DNA from: Drechslerella dactyloides | Lineage: Eukaryota > Ascomycota > Orbiliomycetes > Orbiliales > Orbiliaceae | Length of the DNA stretch: 64,000 nt | Reading direction: 5' to 3' | Assembly (NCBI GenBank): GCA_020064725.1 | Contig: JAGTWJ010000001.1 | Span: 1,488,001-1,552,000, forward strand | Shown: one piece after another, positions 9,997 through 22,077 of the stretch | How the letters are laid out: every line of letters starts with the position of its first letter | Position numbering within the stretch: the stretch's first letter is position 1 | The notes under the pieces: model-generated | Told to the model about the DNA's origin: nothing | Databases searched by the model: none | The model's input: only the letters and a program-made list of their open reading frames with translations | Made by a program: the position numbers and the translations under genes

Positions 9997-12072
9997 ATGA
10001 AGCGACTACAGCTGCTGCTGGGCGTTCTCGCTGCTGGGCTCGTAGCTGCCCAGCAGGACTCGCTCGACCTCACCGACCGCCAATGCACACAATACTTTCG
10101 CAATAACACCTACACGGACTCGCCATGGCTATGGACGGCGTCGATACCCAATTTTAATTACGGTCTCTTCTTCCGCTTGCACCCCGAGCTTGCAAACTCG
10201 TCCCTTCCCGCCGATGAACAGAATATCACGCAGGTGCTCCAGGCTGCTTCTGCGCCTACGCCTGTCCGCCCCAATCAGATCTCGTACCCGCTGGCGGTAG
10301 ATTATCGGTCGGTTACGGCCGTCTGCGGGTCGAGTTCGGGTCTGTACGAGTGGGCGCTTGTGTCCGACACACTTACGACGTGGATCCTGCCGATATTCGG
10401 GCTGATAGTGTCGATGCCGTGGGAATCCAACCGGCGCGGGCACACGATCTATATGATATTTCGATGGGTCGGGCAGCCGTTCGCTACCTTGACTTATATT
10501 TTCTGGAACTTGCGAGTCATGGGACGGGCGGCAACGCTGGTCGACCTCGGTGTCCCTCTTCGGCCGCACTCCATTGGGAAGCGGAAACGGCGGCCGTCAA
10601 AACGCAAGATCGTCGATGAGGACGACGAGGACGAGGAAGCGATAGAGCTGGATGCCGTCGAGCAGGGGCAGGGGCAGGGGCCTGCGGGCGGAGATGGAAA
10701 TTCGAATCCCGATCAAGACATCCCAGATGACGACCCTGACCCGGACGACCAGATATTCTGCGACGTCCGCGATAGCTTTAGCATTCTCTGCGTGATGAAC
10801 CAGTACAAGCTCTCTTCCTCGCTCCCGATATCGGAGTCCACCCTGCGCAAGAACATCATCACCGCCCTCTTCCTCACCGACGCCACCTCGGGGAAATTCC
10901 ACCTAGACGCCACACGGCGGTCCGTCGCTGCGGAGATTCGCCGCCTGCGCAAGCGTGGAGTCGTCCCCATCCTCGTCAGCCTGGGATGGTACTTCATCTC
11001 CCTCGCGATATCAATGTACAAGGCTTTCGGCGACGTCGGCGACAACGCCACCGCCCACAACCTCGCCCTCGGCCTGCTGCTGGGCTGGCTGCCCGTGCTC
11101 GTCAGCGCAGCGATCGTCGACCGCAATGGCGTGGACGGCGAGTACGTCGGCGACCTCCTCAACAAGCTCATGCGGCGCGTGCACCCGCACGACACCACAT
11201 TTACGAAATTCGTCGGCCAGGGCCGTCGCCGCTGGCACTTCGGCGTTGCGCACCCGATCCTCGCCATGCTTGAACGGCAGCCGCAGCAACGCTACACCCG
11301 GCCCGTGGACTGGCATGCCGTCGCGATCGAAACACTCCGCGAAGACTGGGAGTCCGCTTCTCTCGCGGACTACCGCATCACGTACTTTAACAAATGGGAG
11401 TTCGTGCACATGCTCGCAGCATGGCTCACGCTCGGGCTATCTGTGCTCGGCGCCTGGTACATCTCGTACAACACGCCAACGGTAGGCCTCGGCTGCCGCA
11501 GCTTCAGCTACGTCATGTTTCTATCCGTGTGCACGCTTGGCGGGCTGATCGAACTGGCGCTGTACCCGGTCGTCTACCGCCCTGTGAAGCGGCGGCGCAC
11601 GGGCGACTTCGCACAGACGGACGGATGGCGCGGGTATATTGCCAGCAAGCGGTTCCGGAGCCGGATGAGCGGTGTGCTGACGGCGCTGGACGTGCTGGCG
11701 ACGCTGGTGCTGTTCACGGCGGTGTTCATGCAGACGACGGGGGCGTTCCAGTTCTACTGGTGTAAGGCGAGCTTGGTGGGGTCGCACGGCGGATATATTG
11801 TCTTTGACACGGTCTCCTACATCAAGCGGTTCTTCGACGCGCGGATGTACTGGATGGTTGGGACGGTGGTGAGCTCGGTTGTGCCGGTTGTGGGGACGGT
11901 GTGGACGATGCGGGAGTGGTTGACGCAGGCGTTCGTGTGGAGTACGGATGTGGATAGTGCGCGGAGGGGACTGCGGCGGGTGAGGGTGTGGAAGGGGTTC
12001 TGGTGGGGGCTGCGGTGGGGAGGGCGGTTGAACGTCAAGTGGCTGAAGGGCGGTGTGAGCTGGCGGCCGTGA
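9997..12072 (+). CDS. Multi-pass membrane protein of unknown function
   Basis: One exon encodes 691 residues. Residues 1-18 (MKRLQLLLGVLAAGLVAA, followed by QQ) form a clear signal peptide. A roughly 110-residue lumenal or extracellular region with several N-glycosylation sequons (NNT, NSS, NIT) follows. About eight hydrophobic segments lie near residues 128, 163, 323, 356, 469, 504, 563 and 618. Between the second and third is a charged loop (about 190-255) with an acidic run of Asp/Glu and GQGQG repeats. The C-terminus is Trp/Arg-rich and probably cytosolic. I recognise no transporter or enzyme signature. Similar signal-peptide-plus-TM proteins are common and uncharacterised in Pezizomycotina. 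The length of the open frame and its high GC make the gene secure. Confidence 0.85.
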   Translation: MKRLQLLLGVLAAGLVAAQQDSLDLTDRQCTQYFRNNTYTDSPWLWTASIPNFNYGLFFRLHPELANSSLPADEQNITQVLQAASAPTPVRPNQISYPLAVDYRSVTAVCGSSSGLYEWALVSDTLTTWILPIFGLIVSMPWESNRRGHTIYMIFRWVGQPFATLTYIFWNLRVMGRAATLVDLGVPLRPHSIGKRKRRPSKRKIVDEDDEDEEAIELDAVEQGQGQGPAGGDGNSNPDQDIPDDDPDPDDQIFCDVRDSFSILCVMNQYKLSSSLPISESTLRKNIITALFLTDATSGKFHLDATRRSVAAEIRRLRKRGVVPILVSLGWYFISLAISMYKAFGDVGDNATAHNLALGLLLGWLPVLVSAAIVDRNGVDGEYVGDLLNKLMRRVHPHDTTFTKFVGQGRRRWHFGVAHPILAMLERQPQQRYTRPVDWHAVAIETLREDWESASLADYRITYFNKWEFVHMLAAWLTLGLSVLGAWYISYNTPTVGLGCRSFSYVMFLSVCTLGGLIELALYPVVYRPVKRRRTGDFAQTDGWRGYIASKRFRSRMSGVLTALDVLATLVLFTAVFMQTTGAFQFYWCKASLVGSHGGYIVFDTVSYIKRFFDARMYWMVGTVVSSVVPVVGTVWTMREWLTQAFVWSTDVDSARRGLRRVRVWKGFWWGLRWGGRLNVKWLKGGVSWRP

Positions 12073-12640
12073 TACTTTGTTCTGATTGATTTAGCATTAT
12101 ACAGCGTAGTTTATCGAATAGACGGGTATTCTGATACCCTCAATACCATTTTTCTGTTTGTATATTTGGCCTTAAATTTAAGGCTTCGGTGCTGTAGCCT
12201 TGAGGGATCAGAGGCCGAGTTCAAGTTAACATGTATGCCTGGCGGTTAGAAGTCTAATATATCAGCCTCGGATGCGGACACAAGTTGAGTCGCAGGCTGC
12301 CGCGGCTGCCTGCCCGGTCGACTCCGCCTAGTTAAAGCTGGGCTCCACGCCTGCACACGACAGTAACGTAGCTGCAGGCGGCCGATATAATTATACATCA
12401 TTGTGTTAAAGGCAAGACCGCTAGTCTAACATATCCTCAAGGGAGTGTATATAAGAACGGCAGCTCGTGGTTAACTGTGCACCGGCAAAATACAACAAGG
12501 TTCAACGACCCCCAACGCAGACGCCACACAGCTGATCTAAAATTCCCCGATACTCTTTCTACTCGAGACACGTATCGATATCTATACACTGCACCCGGTG
12601 CTTCTTCGAACCTGATCGGACTTACAGATAGCTGTGAGCC
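12073..12640. other. Spacer and promoter of the dioxygenase gene
   Basis: AT-rich 3' flank of the membrane-protein gene, then TATATAA at 12448-12454 and a C/A-rich leader running to the start codon at 12641. No other coding signal seen. Confidence 0.45.
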
Positions 12641-14261
12641 ATGTCCGCGTCTACCACATCAAAGGCTGGGTACGTTGCGGACTTTGGCGACTACGTTCCC
12701 GCGGAGCTCGACTACCTGCTACGAGAGTCGGAAGAGGCTTACAAGAACCGACCTTTGCGGCCGGACTACGTAAGATATATACATGTACCATTTTTTCCGA
12801 CTATCCGCCTATCGACTGACTGTTTCATGTCATCCTACAGCCGGAAAAGACGGTGCCAGAGGGCTGGCCAGCGCAGCTGCCCCCTTCGCCGATGGTATGG
12901 GATGCGGAGACGTTCCCGACGGACGGGTCGCACGAGGTGCGGTTGTCGGAGGAAGATGTCGCCGAGATTGACGAGGCATTGAAAGTTGTCGAAGGTGCGT
13001 ATCCCCGTTCACCCATCCTTTATCCTTCGCACGAATGTCCAGAGTATCCAACTGCGGGATCGAATATGATATTGATGCGCACGTGTGTGTATTCCGTTAG
13101 AACAATCGTTACTACCGCCTGCGATAAACAAAGCGACGTTCCCGCTACCCCGTCTTGGCCTACGGCTGGATGCCGCCTGCCACAGCGTGCACTATGGCCT
13201 CGGCATCGTCTTTGTCCGTGGCATCCCGACGCGAAAGTATACCGATGAGCAGAACGTGCTCGTGCTGCTGGGCATATCGTCGTACTTTGGCGAGACGCGC
13301 GGCCGGCAGCGTAACGACGGCGCGCGGTTGAGTGCGTATATCCTTCTCATTACCTGATACCATGAATGTCCATTTGTATATCAAGCTAACGCAGTGTGTC
13401 GTGTTCTTGATAGTCCACATTTTCCACGCAGCGTCGCGCAACCTCCCGGAAACGCTCTCCGCGATTTTCAACAACCACGCGCAGGTCTTCCACCAGGACA
13501 TCGCCACCGACCTGCTGGCAATGTACTGTCGCTCCGCCGCGGCTTCCGGTGGCGCCAGCTCCTTCGCGTCGTTCCCGCGCATCTATAACCATCTGGCGGC
13601 GCACCATCCCGAGATGATACACACTCTCGCCGCGCCAGACTGGCCGTTTGACCGGTACGGGTACAACCCGCCATTCCTCACGCGGCCACTACTATTCTAC
13701 CAGCCAGGCGACGACACCAACTCTGACAACGGCATCAACAAGAACAATGAGCATTCCGCCAGACTCTTCACCTCCCTCTCCCCGCGGCTGCTCTCCGGCT
13801 CGAGAATTCACCCCCGACCAACCGACATCCCCCCGCTAACACAACCCCAACAAGCCGCCCTAACCGCCATCGAATCCCTCGCCCGCAAATTCAGCGTAAC
13901 CACAACCCTCGGCGCCGGCGACCTCGTCTTCCTCAACAACCTGACGGTCCTGCACTCCCGCGCCGCCTACCAGGACTCCCCCGCGCTTCCCGCGTCGTCG
14001 CACCGCCACCTTATGCGGCTGTTCCTGCGCAACGAGGACCTCGCGTATCCGACCCCTCGCGAGCTGTGGCTTGACTGGGCGCACGTCTTCAGCGACACTG
14101 ATGCCGACGAGGTGTGGGTTGCCGATAACGTGCGCGACTATCGATCCCAGTTGCGCCGGGGTCCGAACACGCACAACCATAGTAACGCTAATACTACCAA
14201 TGTCGGCGAAGGCGGTAAAAACGCCGACGCCCGGCGACCCAATATGTACATTCACTTCTGA
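12641..14261 (+). CDS. TauD/TfdA-type Fe(II)/2-oxoglutarate dioxygenase
   Basis: Four exons (12641-12769, 12841-12994, 13101-13331, 13414-14261) encode 453 residues with consistent phases at each junction. The C-terminal catalytic domain has the expected facial triad: His198-x-Asp200 in VFHQD, and distal His352 in NNLTVLHSRAAY, followed by Arg residues in HRHLMRLFLRN that would hold 2-oxoglutarate. The segment YGLGIVFVRGIP and GETRGRQRNDGARL are typical of fungal TauD-like proteins. The family hydroxylates substrates such as taurine, sulfonates or gamma-butyrobetaine-like compounds; the substrate here cannot be read from sequence. The last exon donor-acceptor join (GARL to HIFHAAS) is the least certain. 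The C-terminus is Asn/Thr-rich. No neighbouring biosynthetic genes suggest a cluster. Confidence 0.85.
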
Positions 14262-14537
14262 ACATATTCAACCACACAGTGCAATATAGCGTGTAGGACT
14301 ATGGTATGATATTAGATCGTATGCGTGTATCTATATATGTACAAGTAATCGCGCGTGCATCATACTCTCCATTAAATATGCATGTGTATATATTAAGAAA
14401 TGGACGATTCCAACAGACCCGCATCCTCCGTATGCACCTCGAACATTATATAAAAGCAAGCAAGAAGCTAGAAACTAGACTATACGCTCCTTCACACCCG
14501 CACCATATTATAATTGTTCTATATTATATTACCACTG

Positions 14538-16584
14538 CTACGCCTCCTCGGGCAGCCACTCCCGCCAGAACCCCCAGCCCAATCGCCCAGTCCCCAGCGC
14601 CCGCACGCCCACGAGCCCCTCGATCCCTTCGCTGCCGTCAGCCTTTAGAAACAACTCCTTCGTGATCGCCCACCGCTCGTCTCCGCGGCCTGCGAGCGCT
14701 GGCCACAGCACGCCGACCCCGTCGCCGCCGAGGGTAGCCTCGTAGGTGACCATCCCCTCCTCACGTAGTGTGTCCTCGACGGCTACCTTCTTCGCCTCTT
14801 CAACCGGCCCTCCAGGCTTGAGTATCGAGAAGGCGCAGCCGCCGCCGCCAGCGCCCGTCAGCTTTGTCCAGCCGATGCCGCTGCCGTCGACGATCTGCCT
14901 GACGCGCTCGAGCTTCGGATGGCTGACACCCAGGCTGACCAGCAGCCCATGGTTGATCCTCACCAGCTCTCCGAGCCTCGTCAGATGGCTGTCGTCCGGC
15001 CGGAAATGCTTGTTGTCCAACAGCATCATCGCCTCGGCTGTCACGTTATCAATCGCGTCAAGCATCAACCCGCACGTTGTCGGATGCGCGTTCCGCAACC
15101 CGTGCACCGCTCCGACCAAATCCGCGGTCCGCCGCGGCTGGTTCGTATTGACAAGCATCAGCGGGAGCTCAGGGAAGTGTTCCAGCCGCTTGACCTCCGG
15201 CGGCTTGGAGTAGTCGCCGCGACGGAACAAGACGGCCTTGCCGCCTGTCGCGACAGTGTTGTCCACGCCTGACGGGTTACCGTGAATGCACATCTCGCCG
15301 ACGAACGCCCAGTCGTTGATCCGCTTAAGCTGCCGGGCGCACTCTTCCTCGAACAGCTTGGCGGACGGGTGGATGATCATGCCGGCTTGGAGGTGGAGAG
15401 CAGCGGACAGGCACACAGTGATACTAGCAGACGAGCCCAGCCCTGCTCCTATGGGGATCGTGCTGCGGAGCGTGAAGACCGCCGCCGGGGAGTGCTTGGA
15501 GCCCAGACAAAGGTATATATAAATGAATGCGGTGGCAGCGGCGCGGTACTTGTTGTCAATGGGGGAGAGATGCGGCTCGAGGGCTTCGAGCAGGTCTGGA
15601 TCTAGCGAATTGACCGTGTCGAAATGCAGGCGCTTTTTGGAGGGCGAGTTGAAGAATTCCCAGGGGAGGGACTCAATGTCCCAAGTGTGGTTGAGGTTGA
15701 TGTCTGCAAAGTGCAGGGTGACGGTGCGAATGTCATGTGGGAGGTGGTGAACGTGTAGGTACGACCGGAGAGACAGAGCCGCAGCAATCGCAGCCTATAA
15801 AACACATTGTTAGAAACTAGATATCTGCATGCAGTAACCGAGTGTTTCCTATTTTTTTGCGTACCTTTCCATGAACGACGGCGTGTTCGCCATACATGAT
15901 TACCTTGGCTGGCGCGGAGACCATAAAGTCCGGTAACTCGGGATCCATAGTCTTCGTGTATGACAGCTGGCGGCGGGTTCGCGACGTGCTTCTAGCGCGA
16001 ACATGGGTGCTGAGGTTCTCCACAGCGGATGGGGCGAACGGAGGGGTCGAGTTGGTAAGGTGTTCTGACGCCACCGAGGTGGATTCGATGGGTGGGTGGA
16101 ATTCCTGGGCAATTGGCGAACGAGTGGTTGGCGGCATTGTGGTCGACGAATGCCGGCGAGGATGGTATTGGAATGCGAAGGGACCGGAAGACGAAGAGAG
16201 AGACGACTTTCGAATGGGCTCTCGGCCTCGACCCCGGCTGTCGCGGCGCTGCAGAGACGGCATGAAAGACGAGGCTGCAGTTGGCGGCGAGGTCATCGAT
16301 GCAGCTGACCTGTAGCCCTCGCTGCCCATCGAGGATGGACGCGAGGATGGACGAACACCAACGCCATTGGAGGGAGCGCTGTCGGGGATAGTCTGCAAAG
16401 GATCGATCGGACCATCCAACAGCTCGGAATCGGGCTCAGTGGCCGGCTCTTGTGCGTCGTAGTACCGCGAAACTTCGCTTTCGGCACGTTTCCTAGTGGG
16501 CGAGGAGATGTTGAGAAAGTCTTTGTCAGGCATGGCTCGTGCTGGCTGGGACGGCATGGACATCGGGTCTCCGTCGCGGGTCAT
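14538..16584 (-). CDS. erg12: Mevalonate kinase, possibly with long N-terminal extension
   Basis: Two exons, 16584-15865 and 15794-14538, joined in phase 0, give 658 residues. The core begins at an internal ATG (15948) with MDPELPDFMVSAPAKVIMYGEHAVVHGK, the usual mevalonate kinase start; from there it is 446 residues, close to yeast Erg12 (443). GHMP-kinase motifs are present: IPIGAGLGSSAS (ATP loop), HGNPSGVDN, and LTGAGGGGCAFSIL near the C-terminus. The enzyme phosphorylates mevalonate in isoprenoid and ergosterol synthesis. The upstream 212 residues are in frame and Ser/Pro/Arg-rich with no domain; they may be a true extension or a misassigned leader. It diverges from ytm1. Confidence 0.92.
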
Positions 16585-17531
16585 TATTCGTCGTCGCAGG
16601 GTACTTTGTAAGCAGGTGCAACCAAGCTCAGCTGTTTGGTAGAGTATAGATGTTGCGAGAGTTAAAAACTAGAAGCAATCGATGTTAGTGAATAGAAGAA
16701 CTTGGTGTCTATCGCCCAGGATCCTGAGACACGTTCGCACGCGCACAAACGTCACACCACGAAAGGCTCGCCTACAGATCGAAGAAATGCCAATATCGAG
16801 CAGTAGACGGAGGACGGGCAATTGAATCGAAAGTTGAGGGAAAAGGAGGAAAAAATCTGGAAGACGTGACCCCGCAACTGCTTAGCAATGGCATCCTAAG
16901 CTGTTGATTGTCATAGGAGTTCCCACGAACGAACGACGTCGGCGCGACTGCAGGCGAGCACTCAGGCAAACCGGAGGACAGACAGGGGCCGACAGCCCCG
17001 TACAACAGACGAGATCCCTGGCAGCACCGGCCAACCGCTGCCCGCAGAACCGTCGAAATATCCACACAACCGCGGCGGAGATGACGTCTGCGCGCAGGAG
17101 GGCTGGCTTTACTGGTTCGCGTGCTTTGGACAGCCGCAGCTTAGACCGGCTATCCCGGCAGCTGAGCTGAACGAACGAGTGCGTAGACGGCGATGGCGTG
17201 ACTTACCGTCTGGAGGGGTTGGAAGAGCGATTGAAGCTGGCTGGGCTGACTGGCGACGGGTGGATGGAGTGGAAGAAGGGAGGGAGAGAAGCTAGGAGGA
17301 CGAGCATCGCGAAGTGAATGAAGTTGCTTTTTTGCTTCTTTCGGCCATCAGCCGCGATCGTCCTTTTTGTGTTGATGTGTTGAACAGGTGGACACCCGCT
17401 GCTGATCGCAACGCATTTGCGCGTGGCCTTTTGGCCCACGAAATTTTCCGCCAACTTCAACTCCCAAAACTCCACATCCTCAACATCACCAACATCTTTC
17501 CGCGACATCGCGAAAGTTCCTCGACATCGCC
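16585..17531. promoter_or_regulatory. Divergent promoter region between mevalonate kinase and ytm1
   Basis: About 950 bases separate the two start codons. The half next to ytm1 (about 17400-17530) is C/A-rich on the plus strand, as in a leader. No TATA box is obvious and the open frames present are short and unlike known proteins. Confidence 0.45.
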
Positions 17532-18944
17532 ATGGCGGACGCAATGGACGTCGACAGCGCCGGCCCGCGCATCCAGGTCAATCTCACCTCCCGCGACGCT
17601 GCCCTCGCCGTGCCCCACCAGGCTTTGCGCGTCTCGACCTCGTTTCGCCGCATTGACCTCTCCACCCTCGTCAATCATCTCCTCGAGTCACCGAAGCCCA
17701 TACCCTTCGACTTCCTTATCGACGGCCAATATCTGCGTACCTCGATCGATGAGTACCTGACAGCCGCTGGCCTGAGCTCTGAGAAGCCGCTCGACATCGA
17801 ATATGTCCGCTCCCAACTGCCGCCGACGTATGTTGGCAGCTTTGAGCAGGACGACTGGATATCATCCGTGCACTCTTCCTCTTCGCCCGGTGCAGCCACC
17901 ATCCTCACCGGCTCGTTCAATGGCACCGCGCAGATAATCTCGCTATCCGGCCAAGTCCTCGCGAAGACTTTACCATTCCACACGCAATCCGTTAAGGCCG
18001 TCACGTGGGTGGATTCGCCTTCATTGGCTTCCTCAGATGCTGCTTCCTTCCTAACAGCTGGCATGGATCGCACAATCAACCTCTGGTCCTACCAGCACTC
18101 CGACGAACCCTCCTCCTCTACAGTACCCCTCTCCGCGACGACGGCCTACATCTCGCACAAATCCACCATAAACTCCCTTTCCTGCTCGCCCTCAACCTCG
18201 CAATTTCTTTCCGCTTCGTCGGACAATACCATTGCCCTTTGGTCCACCGACTCCTCCCTCCTACCCACCGTCTCAGTCCCGCAGCCGACTTCCTTCTCCC
18301 GCAAGCGACGGCGAACCACCCAGAAACTCCCCAACATTGAAAAGAAAGGACCCCTGGCAGTGCTCACTCCGCACACAGCACCGGTATCACAAATCACTCA
18401 CGCTGCAGACCCGACGGCCGCCTACTCCGTTTCCTGGGACAAATCGATCATCACGCACGACCTGGTCACCGCGCAGGTGGTCGATACACGAGTCACACAG
18501 CACCCGCTGCTATCAGTCACATTACTACCGTCCCTCAACCTTATCGCGGCAGGCTCCGCCGCACGACACATAACACTACACGACCCACGCGCCTCGTCAA
18601 ACAACGTGCAGACCGCCGTTCTACGTGGCCACACGAATTCAGTAGTATCGTTCGCCAGGAGTCCCGAGAGCGAGTATATCTTTGCCAGCGGTGCGCACGA
18701 CGGCTGCGTTCGTATATGGGACGTGCGGGGTGTCTCTTCAACTACCGAAGACGGCGCAGGTGATGCAGACAAGTCCAGCGGCAGCCTCTTCGCGATCAAG
18801 AGAGAGAGCGGGACGGGCAAGGTCTTTAGCATAGACTGGAGTAGAGACGTCGGTCTGGTGAGCGTCGGCGAGGACAAGAAGATACAGGTCAATCGCGGCG
18901 AGCTGATGGCCGACGTGACCGTCCTGGATCAGACCGCGAGGTGA
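17532..18944 (+). CDS. ytm1: Ribosome biogenesis WD40 protein Ytm1
   Basis: A single exon encodes 470 residues. The N-terminal NLE domain (IQVNLTSRDAALAVPHQALRVS, SFRRIDLSTLVNHLL, PIPFDFLIDGQYLRTSIDEYL) is characteristic of Ytm1/WDR12. WD40 repeats follow from about residue 100 (DDWISSVHSS, TAGMDRTINLW, SASSDNTIALW, AYSVSWDKSIITHD, FASGAHDGCVRIWDV, LVSVGEDKKIQVNRG). Ytm1, Nop7 and Erb1 form the complex needed for 60S subunit maturation in the nucleolus, removed later by the AAA protein Rea1, which binds the NLE domain. An insert with a basic KRRRTTQKL patch sits between repeats, as in orthologues. The start MADAMDVD is the first ATG after a C/A-rich leader. Confidence 0.95.
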   Translation: MADAMDVDSAGPRIQVNLTSRDAALAVPHQALRVSTSFRRIDLSTLVNHLLESPKPIPFDFLIDGQYLRTSIDEYLTAAGLSSEKPLDIEYVRSQLPPTYVGSFEQDDWISSVHSSSSPGAATILTGSFNGTAQIISLSGQVLAKTLPFHTQSVKAVTWVDSPSLASSDAASFLTAGMDRTINLWSYQHSDEPSSSTVPLSATTAYISHKSTINSLSCSPSTSQFLSASSDNTIALWSTDSSLLPTVSVPQPTSFSRKRRRTTQKLPNIEKKGPLAVLTPHTAPVSQITHAADPTAAYSVSWDKSIITHDLVTAQVVDTRVTQHPLLSVTLLPSLNLIAAGSAARHITLHDPRASSNNVQTAVLRGHTNSVVSFARSPESEYIFASGAHDGCVRIWDVRGVSSTTEDGAGDADKSSGSLFAIKRESGTGKVFSIDWSRDVGLVSVGEDKKIQVNRGELMADVTVLDQTAR

Positions 18945-21860
18945 AGGGGCGTGACCACCATGTATGGGGTTGTATCTGGATAGATATGTATGATAATGAG
19001 CGGAGAGTGAGAGATTTGTATCATCTCAGGGGACAAGGTAGCAAGGCGTCAATGTACTTCATATGTAAGTAGTTATATATAGACTTCATTTATTTGGGAA
19101 ATGTGGCAGCCCATCCTGACAATGGTTGCACAATCTATCACACTAGTCACATCCAATGTCTGGCAACCTGTAATGCACCTTCCGTATATATATGCGATTC
19201 ACCATAGATCTATCGCGTTAATGCTTCCTTGAAGCCTAGCGAGAATGGCTTTCGGTTACAAATCTCCCTCGGCTTCCCATTGAAGAACCCATTTAGATTA
19301 CATATCAATTGTTAAGATAGCGTCTTATCTCCCAACGGACAATATACGGACAATCAAATTCGAATCAAGCACCAGCATGAACAAAGTATGTTCAGCTGGC
19401 CTGCCAGTCAACCAACCACTCCAGATGAGGTGCGCCTTTACAAGAACCCACAAGCTCGCAGAATGGCAGTTCCGACAATTGAAGTAACCTGATTCCGACA
19501 TCCGTGCCTGCAAGCATGCGATATCATGCATATGCAACGGGAAGTTTAATTTGTCTCTAACCCGATAGGCGAGACGTTTGATCGCTGGCATTTCGACCTC
19601 TAGGTACCAGCCGGCTGCCCATCCGACTGGGCATATAATGAAAAAATTTGAACCACCCGGCATGCATTGGACCCGACTGATAGTATCCTTCGGACCTTTA
19701 GCGCCTAGTATCGAGGCTACCCTCGGAGTACGGCAGCCTGGCTTGAGAGGCAAAGCATCCTCCATTTCCGGCACCTGACTCACGGGGCCTCGAGGCTGAG
19801 AGGTCTGCCGAAAAGACAGGACTCGAAAAGCACATTCCCCTTTCGATATCGAGATTGCTCGAAATGTATACCGCCTGGCTCCAGAGATAGAAAGAGTTAG
19901 CGATCGCAGCAGGAGAATTTGCTAACTGGGACGTCCGGACTCTTGACCAGACATGGATATACCGATTGTGCATGCCGTGTGTCCTGGAGCTAGAACCTGA
20001 TGACAGCGGCGACAAGATACCAACCGCAGGCAAATAATGCACTCACGCATGTCGAAATCGCGCATCATGCAAGTCCATGTCGTGGCCAACAGACTCTCTT
20101 GCTAGCTGATCAGCAGTATGAACTCATGGCCAACCCAAAGATCTAGACCGCATCTTCGATCCACAATCAATTGTTAGATCCCGCATGCGCAATGCAGATG
20201 TCGATGATGTCGATAGCTTGTCAACTGATAAACCTGACCAATCATTGCGTTACCATGACGCTGGATTGTGCACATGCACAGGGAATTAGATAGATCACCA
20301 GCCGTGCTTTGCTACGGTTGAACTCGCTGATCACAAAGCTTCGCGAAATACGCCAGCACCCGCTACCAGCAACAGAGCCGTCCAGCTCTTCGGAGCGGAG
20401 GCCATGTCGCCAACTTCCGCCTTCGGTAAGCGGCTGAAACCCGCTCGATTCCATTTTACATGGCGTGACAATAACCCCGGCTTCCGACCGGAAACCCTCA
20501 GCTCCAAAATCCAACGCCTTTCGATTTCAATCTTTCAACTTGGGTACTTTGCCACGACCGGCTGGTCTGAGACAATGCAAGGGACTATATAGAGAATTAT
20601 TGTGTGATCCTTTAGCCGAACTCAAGCCGTGCATATAACTGACACTTACTATAGGCCGGATGCTAGAATCGAAGCAAAATTTTGTTGCCCCCGCGGCCCG
20701 CGTACATAGCACATTCTAAATTAGTGTATATCTGCAACACTGACATTCCTCTTTCAGGTACACGTTACACAAGGGACCATATAGTGAGTACTGTTGTAGC
20801 TACCCGCCGAAGCTCTGGCACGGCAGCCTATAATATCGTTGGGGCTTCAGCAAACATACTTTTCCAACCTGGTGTACCGGCGCAGACATATGAGGCATGT
20901 GCACGTGTGCAGGCACATGGACTGAAGTCGGTTTTTATAACCCGCAGAACGTACATTTAATATCCCCGCCAAAAGTAAACTGATAGATGTAGTAGCCGCA
21001 TGCGATACAGTATATGTCAAGAAATGTATACAGAGAATCGCCTCCCCGCCAAGCGTCGAGGGCATCAAGAAATATTGTGCCCAGAAACCAAAGCAGAATG
21101 TGCTATCGAGCATCCATGAACTCACACACGCGCGTCCATGCATGAACAATAAAGTTAGTTCGTTGAATTATCATCGCGAGGCAAATAATTCCGGTCCCAG
21201 CTCAAGTTTGCAATCGCGTAGATATTTTATCATAGCGGACGATTGGCCTCTGATAGCTAGCTATAGCATCCCGGTATATTCTCCATTAACAGCTAAAGAT
21301 CTACACCACAGATATATCGAGATGCGGATCTATGGCGAATCCTGAAGCTAGGTTGTTGATACCGCTTGCAAAATAGTCTGTACCTAGCGTCCTAGGCAGA
21401 TGCTTGATCGCTTTCGCGCATACCAGGTCCCTCCGCACACCTTCCCGTCCGACTCGACGGCTTCGGCTCGACTCGACTGTCAGTCGTATCCGGCAGCTGT
21501 CTTCAAGGAAGATTGCGGGCCAAGCTGGGCTTGATCACATCATGACCTATCAATCAACATCATGCCTGAATCATGCCTGCATGCTTTCAGCTCAGCCGAG
21601 CTAGACGGATGCCGAGGGGACCTGCATCGTTAGCCGACATGCAGCTGTGATGATCTTCTGCAAGACGGCCGAGCCGGGGCCCGGAGAACATCTACTGGAT
21701 TTGTGCAACTGCAGACGTGCAGGCATTCGACATTGGCCACAGACAGACCGGCATCAGGCGTCTGGTTCTTAGATTCATGGATCGATGGCATCATGTGTCA
21801 ATTTGTGCATACACTGAGTCCATGTGCATCGTGCGATTGAGTTTTGACTTTGCATATGGC
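18945..21860. other. Gene-poor spacer
   Basis: Nearly 3 kb without a supported gene. Several open frames of 60-150 codons exist, but they start with near-cognate codons, have mixed composition and do not join through splice sites. No transposon, repeat family or tRNA was recognised. Confidence 0.4.
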
Positions 21861-21867
21861 CCACGGG

Positions 21868-21875
21868 TATAAATA
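21868..21875 (+). promoter_or_regulatory. TATA box of the secreted-protein gene
   Basis: TATAAATA sits inside the near-palindrome GGGTATAAATACCC, about 210 bases before the start codon at 22078. A C/T- and A-rich leader follows, with spliceable GT/AG signals but no strong upstream ORF. Confidence 0.55.
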
Positions 21876-22077
21876 CCCCCCAAGAGCATCTTTCCATAGC
21901 TTCCTACTCACCAGTGCATTCACAGTTGTTGATTCACAGGACAGCCCTAATATTCATCAATACTCTTTGTGCTATACGAAGGTATCTTCTACTCTTCTGA
22001 ACTTCACCCGCTTTCCATTTACTTAAAGTGCTGATAATCGTGTCCCGCCGAATCAGAATCCACTCCAGACCTCCACA

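Noticed and set aside
19325..19783. 152-codon minus-strand frame
   Set aside because: Starts at GTG, with the first ATG several codons later, and no family resemblance in a gene-poor spacer.
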